Assembly: GCA_030145435.1 (NCBI GenBank)
Contig: JAQYVQ010000211.1
Span: 1-10,884, forward strand
Reading direction: 5' to 3'
Length of the DNA: 10,884 nt
DNA from: Syntrophobacteria bacterium
GTDB taxonomy: Bacteria > Desulfobacterota > DSWW01
A program made the position numbers and the translations under genes. Every line of letters starts with the position of its first letter. Position 1 is the stretch's first letter. Below, piece after piece: positions 1 to 5,526 of this stretch. The notes under the pieces are model-generated. The model was given only the letters and a program-made list of their open reading frames with translations, searched no databases and had not been told where the DNA came from.

Positions 1-51
1 GATTTGTGCAGGGCGACTTCGGGGGAGGGAGAGACGGAGCCCAAGCAAATC
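1..51. repeat. Dispersed palindromic repeat, copy 1 (cut by window edge)
   Basis: Bases 1-51 match the core of the element at 5447-5500 nearly base for base. Both begin GATTTGTGCAGGGCGACTT, continue through a G-rich run and GACGGAGCCCAA, and end AAATC. The only length difference is 3 bases, just before the G-run. The terminal GATTT and AAATC are the inner ends of an inverted repeat. The left arm should lie outside the window. The element lies 73 bases past the stop codon of the minus-strand dehydrogenase gene, so it is in that gene's 3' region, as copy 2 is for the HD-GYP gene. Seen directly: the two-copy similarity. Inferred: that this is a multicopy genomic repeat. Confidence 0.8.
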
Positions 52-124
52 GGAGAGGGAACCCAGGACAGCACCGATTGGCAAGACTCTCCTGAAACAT
101 AGCGACGGTTTCCAAGTCATCCCT

Positions 125-1561
125 CTAGTGAATCACCACGATCTTGATGTTGCCCGGGGAGCGGGCCCGGTCGAAGGCGGCGGGCAATTCACTTGCAGGG
201 AGGGTTTCGGTGACGATCGCTCCGAGGTCGATCCCTCTTTCCAGCAACGTCTGCATGATCGGCAGGGCACGGCGGAAGTCTCCGCACCTCGAGGTGCCGA
301 TCTTGATTCCCCTTTCGAGTATCGGGGAGAGCAGCCCGGCCCTTGGCTGTCCCACGTCCGCCACGAGGATCCTTCCTGTCGGCCGGATGATGCCCTGCTC
401 CCGGTCGGGCCAGGGACGGAGGAGTCTGTCCACCGATTCGATCGACTCCACGACTGCCAGGGACGCCTGCGGGGCGTCGCCTGACCGAACATCCTCGGAA
501 ACCGTGCGCAGATCATCCTCCCCCCGGATCCGGACGGTACGGTACCCTGCCCGCTCGATGCTTTGAACCCTCTCGGCCGGAATGCCGGAGCCGCAGATCA
601 GAGCGGTGCTCTGCGACCCAGGCTGCGAGGGACCGGGGGGGGCTTGCTCGCTTCCCAGAGGCCCGAGGGAAACCTCGTCCACGACCAGCTCCGTGGCATG
701 CGCGAGGCCCATGGAGGCGAGGCCTGTTGTGGACTTGAGATGCACCTCTCGGGAGGCAAGCTCCAGCGCCACCTCGAGTCCCTGAGGGCTTCCGGTGGAT
801 TCGAAAACGACATGGAAAGGCGGGGGGTCGTGTGCACCGGCCATAACAGCTTCCGCGTCCTCCCAGGTCCGGTCGGCGCCCAGGGCAGTGGCGACCCGCA
901 GGCGTTCCCGGTTCCGGTCGATCGCCTCGATCGAGAAGCTGCCCCGCATCTTCTCGCGCCTGCCGTTAAGGGCTGCGACGATGAGCAGACCCAGTCGTCC
1001 GGCGCCCAGGACGGCTACACGTTCCAGGTCGGCGAAGTCTATCTGTTCGGTTGCGTGGAGTGCTGCGGCAAAGGGCTCGATCAGCACCGACACATCTGAG
1101 CCCACGGTCGTCGGAACTTCCACGACGTTGTGTTCCGGTACGAGTATCCAGGGCGCGAAGCCTCCGGGCAGCCTGTCGATCCCGAGTGTCAATCGATCCG
1201 GGCAGTGCGTGGGCAGGCCCTGTCGGCAGAACGGGCAGGCCTCGGCAAGGGGGGACCCCGTTGCGTGGTGGGAGGCATTGATCTCTGCAGCCACCGTCTC
1301 CCCGGACTCGTCCTCAGCGATGACCTCGTGGCCCGTGATCTGGGGCAGAGAATAAGGGAGATTATGGCGCGCAAGATCGGTTGAGCAGACACCGCACAGG
1401 ATCGATTTCAGGAGGCGGTATCCTTCCGGCAGGACCAGGTGCTCCTTTCCCTCCCGAAGGATGCGCCAACCCGTTTTCGCATCCCCTTCATAACGATACG
1501 AGGCTTGCTGAAAGGACGCGTCCTTCGTGTACTCGAGAGCGCTGAAATCCAGTGCATTCAT
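125..1561 (-). CDS. Zinc-dependent medium-chain dehydrogenase (MDR/alcohol dehydrogenase-like) with an internal insertion
   Basis: This 478-residue protein belongs to the zinc MDR superfamily (alcohol, threonine and sorbitol dehydrogenases), which oxidise alcohols or reduce carbonyls with NAD(P) in the cytoplasm. Catalytic zinc ligands are present: Cys59 (in GVCSTD), His78-Glu79 (GHE) and Glu162 (IEPFAAALHA). The nucleotide-binding motif is GAGRLG at 186-191. Of the four structural-zinc cysteines three remain (109, 112, 120); the first position is Ala106. The protein is about 120 residues longer than usual. Residues of roughly 300-415 interrupt the normal transition from VVDEVSLG to IGTSRCGDFRRAL, and this insert holds its own strand-helix pattern (ALICGSGIPAE, ASLAVVES, GRILVADVGQ). 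AGGAGG at 1572-1577 lies 10 bases before the ATG. It is downstream of larE, 21 bases away, and probably co-transcribed. The substrate cannot be read from sequence. Confidence 0.88.
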   Translation of the reverse strand: MNALDFSALEYTKDASFQQASYRYEGDAKTGWRILREGKEHLVLPEGYRLLKSILCGVCSTDLARHNLPYSLPQITGHEVIAEDESGETVAAEINASHHATGSPLAEACPFCRQGLPTHCPDRLTLGIDRLPGGFAPWILVPEHNVVEVPTTVGSDVSVLIEPFAAALHATEQIDFADLERVAVLGAGRLGLLIVAALNGRREKMRGSFSIEAIDRNRERLRVATALGADRTWEDAEAVMAGAHDPPPFHVVFESTGSPQGLEVALELASREVHLKSTTGLASMGLAHATELVVDEVSLGPLGSEQAPPGPSQPGSQSTALICGSGIPAERVQSIERAGYRTVRIRGEDDLRTVSEDVRSGDAPQASLAVVESIESVDRLLRPWPDREQGIIRPTGRILVADVGQPRAGLLSPILERGIKIGTSRCGDFRRALPIMQTLLERGIDLGAIVTETLPASELPAAFDRARSPGNIKIVVIH

Positions 1562-1582
1562 TCCTTCGGGGCCTCCTCATCG

Positions 1583-2446
1583 TCAAGGATCATCTCTTTC
1601 CGATTGCAGCAACACCTCGTTCATGCTTCCGGTTCGGTAGCCTTCCAGGTCCAGGGTCACGTAGGCAAAGCCCTGCTGCTTGAAGAACCCGATGATGGCC
1701 TCCCGATGGGTCAGGAGTTCCGGAAAGGCCGCGGACGCCACCTCGATACGGGCCAGGTTGCCGTGGTAGCGGACCCGAACCGAGCCCTGTACACGTTCCA
1801 GGAGGAAGGCCTCGCAACGGTCGATGCGGGTGAGGGCCTCCTCGGTGATCTCCGTGCCGTAGGGAATCCGTGAGGCCAGGCAGGCCAGGGAAGGCTTGTT
1901 CCAGGTGGGAAGGTCCATTTCCTGGGAAAGGGCACGGATTTCGGACTTGCCGAGCCCCGCTTCCTGGAGCGGGCTTCGCACCCCAAGCTCCTTTAGGGCC
2001 CGAAGACCGGGTCGAAAATCCGAGAGATCGTCGACGTTGGATCCGTCGAGGACGACTTCACAACCCTCCTGCATTCGGATCTCTTCGATCTTGGAGAAGA
2101 GATGCTTCTTGCAGTGGTAGCACCGGTCCGGCGGGTTGGTCCGGAACCCCTCCAGGTTGATCTCATCCCCTGTGATTTCGCGATGATCGGCCGAGAACAG
2201 CCGGGCCAGACCTCTCGCCGCCTCCTGCTCCTGCTGCGGGTGGGTAGGAGAGAAGGCCGTGACCGCGATTACCTTTCTTCCGGGATCCTTGCCGAGCACG
2301 GCAAGGAGGAAGGTAGAGTCCACCCCGCCGGAGAAGGCGAGCACCACCTTCCGGAGGGGCGCGAGCAGAGTCTCGAGTCGCTCGAGCTTGTGGGCCGCCT
2401 CGGGTGTCGGGCGGGGGTTGCTGCGATCCGTTCTTGCTTCGTCCAT
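1583..2446 (-). CDS. larE: LarE-family ATP-dependent sulfur transferase
   Basis: This 287-residue protein is close in length to known LarE proteins. It has the PP-loop ATP pyrophosphatase signature SGGVDS at 39-44, followed by a CYHCKK motif (Cys109, Cys112), the LDGSNVDD segment near 133-140, and WNKPSLACLASRIPYG near 182-197 containing Cys189. In the nickel-pincer nucleotide pathway LarE adenylates the pyridinium biscarboxylate intermediate and inserts sulfur. The Lactiplantibacillus enzyme sacrifices one cysteine, which I align with Cys189. Homologues with a CxxC plus this third cysteine are reported to hold a [4Fe-4S] cluster and need not be sacrificial; this protein has all three. LarB, LarC and LarA are not in the window, so the true acceptor is open. 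Ribosome-site match is modest (GAGG, 12 bases from ATG). It is transcribed divergently from the sulfatase gene. Confidence 0.88.
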   Translation of the reverse strand: MDEARTDRSNPRPTPEAAHKLERLETLLAPLRKVVLAFSGGVDSTFLLAVLGKDPGRKVIAVTAFSPTHPQQEQEAARGLARLFSADHREITGDEINLEGFRTNPPDRCYHCKKHLFSKIEEIRMQEGCEVVLDGSNVDDLSDFRPGLRALKELGVRSPLQEAGLGKSEIRALSQEMDLPTWNKPSLACLASRIPYGTEITEEALTRIDRCEAFLLERVQGSVRVRYHGNLARIEVASAAFPELLTHREAIIGFFKQQGFAYVTLDLEGYRTGSMNEVLLQSERDDP

Positions 2447-2467
2447 AATGAGGGTGGCCTCGCAGGG

Positions 2468-2496
2468 TGGTCAGAATGACATGGTATACATATAAT
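2468..2496 (+). promoter_or_regulatory. Candidate sigma70-type promoter for the sulfatase operon
   Basis: TGGTCA (2468-2473), 4 of 6 matches to the -35 consensus, is 17 bases from a perfect TATAAT at 2491-2496. The site lies in the divergent region between larE and the sulfatase gene. It is inside a short AT-rich island (about 2484-2505) that stands out in GC-rich DNA. The island contains the 10-base palindrome ATAATATTAT (2492-2501), so it could also supply the -10 region for the opposite, larE-facing promoter. I did not find a convincing -35 for that direction. Confidence 0.5.
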
Positions 2497-2599
2497 ATTA
2501 TTTCGAATTGGGGCTCGCCATGCAAGGCGGGCGGACCGAGAAGGTTTCACAAGGAGAAGAGGTCGATCCGTTTTCGGCCTTTCAGGAGTCGTGCAGGGC

Positions 2600-3844
2600 A
2601 TGCCCGCCTTCCCTTTCAAAAACCTCGTGCTCATCACCCTGGACTGCGTCCGGCCGGACTTCCTCGGCTGTTATGGGTGCCAGGACGTACAGACGCCCGC
2701 CCTGGACCGTATGGCGTCGCGCGGCGTGGTTTTCGAGCAAACCATCACACAGGCCCCCAACACGTGGGTCTCTCACGCCGGCCTCCTGACGGGCCTGTAC
2801 CCTCCCCTGCACGGCTTGCGCACCCCGTACGATCGTATCGATCCCGGGGTCCCCACCCTCGCCTCCCTCCTCGAGGAGCAGGGATACCGGTGCGCAGGCT
2901 TTCCCGGCAACGACCTGGTGGGCAGCCGATCCGGCTTCGGGAAGGGCTTTGACCTCTATTTCGAGGACTATGCATTGGGGGGTCAGGGGGCGGACGAGCA
3001 GGGAGGAATGACCGCAAACAACCGAAACCGCTGGCAGGACGTGCTCAAGGCAGCCGGGGGATGGCTCGATCGGCAAGAGGGTCCGGTGTTCCTCTGGTTT
3101 CACTATCTGGATACCCACCATCTCCCGGAGTTCGACCTTCCGGAGTATTACCGCCACAGTCAGGACCCCTTGTGGCAGTTCTACGAGGGCAAGATCTCGT
3201 ACGCAGACCAGTGTTGCGTTCGGGCAGTCCTGGACCTGCTCATCCGGAACGGGTGCTATGAGGATACCCTGCTGGTCGTCCTCTCGGATCATGGCGAAGA
3301 GCTCGTCCGGGGCATGTCCCCGGTCCATAACGGCCTGCTTACCGAAGGCGTTCTCCGGGTGCCGTTGATTTTGTTCGGTGAGCACATTCCCTGGAAGGGT
3401 CTGCGCGTTCCGGGCCAGGTCAGGACGGCAGACATCGTCCCGACCTTGATCCGCGGCGGGTTCGAACCTGCCGAGGCTTGCCCGGAGTCGATGGGGCATG
3501 CCTTTTCCGGGGTCCCTCTGCCCCTGCCGGGGCTCGACCGAAGGGGTGGATACGCTGAGGAAAGGGAGCTTGCCTATGCGGAGAACGAGCCCCTCGGGCT
3601 TTCCTGCGTACGCTCCGAGCAGTGGAAGCTCGTAGCGGGGCCGGAAGGGGATAGGTTCTTCGATCTTCCTGCGGACCCTGGGGAGCAGAGAAATGTAATT
3701 GATCGCCATCCCAGTACGGTGAAATACCTCCAGGAGACGTTGGCAGGCATACGATCCTCACGGCTCCCGGGGGAAGGGGTGGCCGCAGAACGTGAGGAGG
3801 AAGAGACGCGTAGGCTGCTGCGGGCCTTGGGTTACCTGGAATGA
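2600..3844 (+). CDS. Sulfatase-family (alkaline phosphatase superfamily) hydrolase
   Basis: This 414-residue protein has the ordered landmarks of the sulfatase fold. NLVLITLDCVRPDFLGCYG at 8-26 contains metal ligand Asp15. APNTWVSHAGLLTGLYP at 52-68 is the nucleophile loop. WFHYLDTHHLPE follows near 166, then LSDHGEE near 228-234 (Asp230-His231), and RFFDLPADPGEQRNV near the C-terminus. The usual CxPSR formylglycine motif is absent; Thr55 sits at the nucleophile position, as in many Thr-type sulfatase-like phospho- or sulfohydrolases. No signal peptide is seen, so it is probably cytoplasmic. An in-frame GTG at 2591 would extend it by 3 residues, but AGGAG at 2584-2588 is only 2 bases from that GTG and 11 from the ATG at 2600, so ATG is preferred. 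The stop overlaps the next gene's start (ATGA), indicating translational coupling. Substrate unknown. Confidence 0.88.
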   Translation: MPAFPFKNLVLITLDCVRPDFLGCYGCQDVQTPALDRMASRGVVFEQTITQAPNTWVSHAGLLTGLYPPLHGLRTPYDRIDPGVPTLASLLEEQGYRCAGFPGNDLVGSRSGFGKGFDLYFEDYALGGQGADEQGGMTANNRNRWQDVLKAAGGWLDRQEGPVFLWFHYLDTHHLPEFDLPEYYRHSQDPLWQFYEGKISYADQCCVRAVLDLLIRNGCYEDTLLVVLSDHGEELVRGMSPVHNGLLTEGVLRVPLILFGEHIPWKGLRVPGQVRTADIVPTLIRGGFEPAEACPESMGHAFSGVPLPLPGLDRRGGYAEERELAYAENEPLGLSCVRSEQWKLVAGPEGDRFFDLPADPGEQRNVIDRHPSTVKYLQETLAGIRSSRLPGEGVAAEREEEETRRLLRALGYLE

Positions 3845-4905
3845 GCCGGTTTCGACCTGAAAGAGCGAATTCGATCGGGATCATCCTTCACTACGAGTGC
3901 ACTTACCGCTGTGCCCATTGCCTGTACGCCTGCCGCCCGGGGCTGAACGAGACGATCAGGGCCGAGGATCTCGACCTCCTCGTGGACTCCATCCACCGTG
4001 CCTGCCCAACCGCGTATATACATATCGGCGGCGGAGAACCCTTTGCCCACCTCGATCGGCTGCTTGCCGTGCTGGAACAGATCCGGCGTAGAGGGCTGTT
4101 CCTGGAATACGCGGAAACGAACGGGTTCTGGGTAACCCGGGAGGATGCACGGGACCGCCTCCGCATGGTTCAGCATGCGGGGTGTCCGCGTCTCCTCCTG
4201 TCCATATCCCCCTTCCACAATGCCTTTCTTTCCTGTCGGGACAACGTGCGGGCCTACGAGATGATCGTGGATGTCTTCGGCCCGGAAGGGATCTTCCCCT
4301 GGCACCCGGCGTACTATCCCTTCCTGGAGCGCGTGGACCCGGACCGCCCGGTTCCCTTCGAGGAGTATGCCCGTCACTTCAGCCGTGAGGAGATGGCGGG
4401 CCAACTCACACGGATCATCTACCTGCACCCGGCGGGCAGGGCTTCCCTGAGCTTCGGGCACTTTCTGGGCCGGCGCCCTGCAGGGGCCTACGACGGAAAG
4501 CAATGCAGCCGGGAGCTTTCCTCTCCAACGCACGCACATGTGGATCCGTCCGGACACTACCTGACCGGATTCTGTACAGGGCTGCAGATTGGTAACGAGG
4601 ATGCCTTCGATCTGGAGAGGCTCTACAGCGAGGGGATTCTTTTGTCCGACTACCCCATTCTCGAGATGCTGGTTCAGGGAACCCTGGGCGACCTTCGCTG
4701 CCATGCCGAGGGCCTGGGCTTCCGGCCGGATCCAGGGGGATACGTCTCAGCCTGTCATCTCTGCGGAGCGATTCGAACCTGGCTCTATCATCACCTTTCT
4801 GGCGACGGGAGGCCTGCAGAATTGACACCCGGCTTCTTCTACGAAGAAATGGGCCGCCTTTTCGCCCTCTCGCCCAACCCTTCGAATTCGACGAGTGAAC
4901 AATAG
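3841..4905 (+). CDS. Radical SAM enzyme with a cysteine-bearing C-terminal domain
   Basis: The 354-residue protein carries the radical SAM CxxxCxxC motif, CTYRCAHC at residues 20-27, which binds the [4Fe-4S] cluster that cleaves S-adenosylmethionine. The GGGEP motif at 63-67 contacts SAM, and AETNGFW near 91-97 is typical of the barrel. The C-terminal third has further cysteines at 222, 245, 287, 305 and 308, including a CHLC pair. The spacing recalls SPASM or Twitch auxiliary-cluster domains but is not a canonical SPASM pattern. Such domains are common in enzymes that modify peptides or sulfatases. The start overlaps the sulfatase stop by ATGA, and the MoaD/ThiS-like gene follows after 10 bases. 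It is therefore expected to be made together with both partners. It could in principle act on the neighbouring small protein, on the sulfatase, or on a metabolite; the sequence does not decide. Confidence 0.88.
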   Translation: MSRFRPERANSIGIILHYECTYRCAHCLYACRPGLNETIRAEDLDLLVDSIHRACPTAYIHIGGGEPFAHLDRLLAVLEQIRRRGLFLEYAETNGFWVTREDARDRLRMVQHAGCPRLLLSISPFHNAFLSCRDNVRAYEMIVDVFGPEGIFPWHPAYYPFLERVDPDRPVPFEEYARHFSREEMAGQLTRIIYLHPAGRASLSFGHFLGRRPAGAYDGKQCSRELSSPTHAHVDPSGHYLTGFCTGLQIGNEDAFDLERLYSEGILLSDYPILEMLVQGTLGDLRCHAEGLGFRPDPGGYVSACHLCGAIRTWLYHHLSGDGRPAELTPGFFYEEMGRLFALSPNPSNSTSEQ

Positions 4906-4910
4906 GGAGG
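4905..4910 (+). promoter_or_regulatory. Ribosome binding site fixing the GTG start of the MoaD/ThiS-like gene
   Basis: GGGAGG begins on the last base of the radical SAM stop codon TAG and lies 5 bases before the GTG at 4916. An earlier in-frame GTG at 4895 would place this site inside the coding region, so 4916 is the preferred start. Confidence 0.75.
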
Positions 4911-4915
4911 CTTCC

Positions 4916-5194
4916 GTGCCGGCTCTTGTGCGTCTAAACATGCTCACCCCTCAAGGGATGCTGAACGAAAAGATCGAGATCGAAGTGGGCCAAGGGATCC
5001 GGCTCGACAAGCTGCTGGGTCGTCTCGACAAGATGGCCAAGCCCGAGAAAGGCTTCTTCCGAGCCGTTCGCAAGGGGCGACAGGGGGTTACCCTGCTGCT
5101 GAACGGGGATCGCCTGGACGTTTCCGAGGCCCGCAAGACAGTCATCCGGGAAGGCGACGAACTGGCCATTCTCTCCCCCATCTCCGGCGGCTAG
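4916..5194 (+). CDS. MoaD/ThiS-like ubiquitin-fold protein with C-terminal Gly-Gly
   Basis: This 92-residue protein starts at GTG and ends ILSPISGG. The shape matches the beta-grasp sulfur carriers MoaD and ThiS: an N-terminal strand pair (VRLNMLTP, KIEIEV), a helix (LDKLLGRLDKMA), a segment of the type VTLLLNGDRLD, then the acidic turn and final strand REGDELAILSPISGG. In this family an E1-like enzyme (MoeB, ThiF) adenylates the terminal glycine, which then becomes a thiocarboxylate that delivers sulfur to a cofactor or product. No E1-like gene lies in the window, so it would need one elsewhere. It is the last gene of the operon with the radical SAM and sulfatase genes. Whether it acts in sulfur transfer or is itself a substrate of the radical SAM enzyme is unknown. 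Its stop codon abuts a palindromic element. Confidence 0.85.
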   Translation: MPALVRLNMLTPQGMLNEKIEIEVGQGIRLDKLLGRLDKMAKPEKGFFRAVRKGRQGVTLLLNGDRLDVSEARKTVIREGDELAILSPISGG

Positions 5195-5378
5195 CAGGCC
5201 GTTCCAAAACGCCCATCTGCGGCGCTTGTTGCGAGCGAAGCGTGGCAATCCCCGTGCTTCCCAGCATCCCAAATGGCTGCCTGCGGCGTACGGTGTACGC
5301 CTCATCGTTACATGGATCCCAGCCTTCGCGGGGACAAGTTTCGTGCGCCTTGCATATGGACGTTTTGGAACGGCCTGC
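5194..5378. repeat. Nested palindromic intergenic element, about 185 bp
   Basis: The outer inverted repeat is 18 bp and perfect: GCAGGCCGTTCCAAAACG at 5194-5211 against 5361-5378. With two mismatches it extends to 27 bp (5194-5220 and 5352-5378), after which GGCGC (5221-5225 versus 5345-5349) pairs again past a 2-base bulge. Close to the centre is a second palindrome, GGCGTAC GGT GTACGCC (5285-5301). No transposase or open frame is evident inside. The left arm starts on the last base of the preceding stop codon. Such structure fits a MITE- or REP-like element, and could also fold as a transcript-end structure between convergent genes. I associate similar palindromic elements with deltaproteobacterial genomes, but this needs a genome search. 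Confidence 0.85.
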
Positions 5379-5412
5379 GCATAAGGTTTCGACAGTCTGC
5401 AGGAGGTGAGGC

Positions 5413-5526
5413 GTGGGGCAGCTGGCGCTAGCCCTGTTCCGAATTCGATTTGTGCAGGGCGACTTTGTAGGGGGAGGGAGCGACGGAGCCCAAAAAAATC
5501 GAATTCGGAACAGGGCTAGTGCTTAA
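5413..5526 (+). CDS. Possible 37-codon small ORF spanning repeat copy 2
   Basis: AGGAGG at 5401-5406 lies 6 bases before a GTG at 5413, a textbook ribosome site in otherwise non-coding sequence. The frame runs 37 codons to TAA at 5524-5526 and contains FVQGDFVGGGSDGAQKNR. The same frame is open across repeat copy 1 (bases 3-95), reading FVQGDFGGGRDGAQANR, and the 3-base indel between copies removes exactly one codon. Of the codon differences in the shared part, about two are silent and two change the residue, which does not show selection on a peptide. The ORF overlaps the end of the HD-GYP gene on the other strand. More likely this is a structural DNA or RNA repeat with an incidental frame; no known peptide family is recognised. 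Confidence 0.15.
   Translation: MGQLALALFRIRFVQGDFVGGGSDGAQKNRIRNRASA
5425..5522. repeat. Dispersed palindromic repeat, copy 2 (intact)
   Basis: A perfect 24-bp inverted repeat pairs 5428-5451 (starting CTAGCCCTGTTCCGAATTCG) with 5496-5519; allowing one mismatch it reaches 5425-5451 and 5496-5522. The 44-base loop contains GTGCAGGGCGACTT, the G-run GGGGGAGGG, GACGGAGCCC and an A-run. The core 5447-5500 is shared with bases 1-51. The right arm supplies the TAG stop (5518-5516) of the minus-strand HD-GYP gene. On the minus strand the first arm is followed directly by a run of seven T bases in the loop. A role in ending transcription between the convergent genes is therefore possible, though it is not a classical stem-then-T-run terminator. 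No clear target-site duplication flanks it. Confidence 0.9.

Noticed and set aside
94..112. GAAAC/GTTTC inverted repeat after the dehydrogenase gene
   Set aside because: Only 5 bp with a 9-base loop and no T-run; expected by chance.
2582..3709. 375-codon open frame on the minus strand opposite the sulfatase gene
   Set aside because: The plus-strand frame carries all sulfatase landmarks in order. The antisense frame has no recognisable domain and is a GC-codon shadow.
3841..4905. Radical SAM gene as a classical anaerobic sulfatase-maturing enzyme
   Set aside because: Adjacent sulfatase lacks the CxPSR or SxPSR target motif, and the C-terminal cysteine spacing does not match the SPASM pattern of those enzymes.
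5457..5478. Possible G-quadruplex in the repeat loop (GGG, GGGGG, GGG tracts)
   Set aside because: Only three clear G-tracts, with one loop of about ten bases. The tracts are also kept in copy 1, but that is explained by the whole core being conserved.
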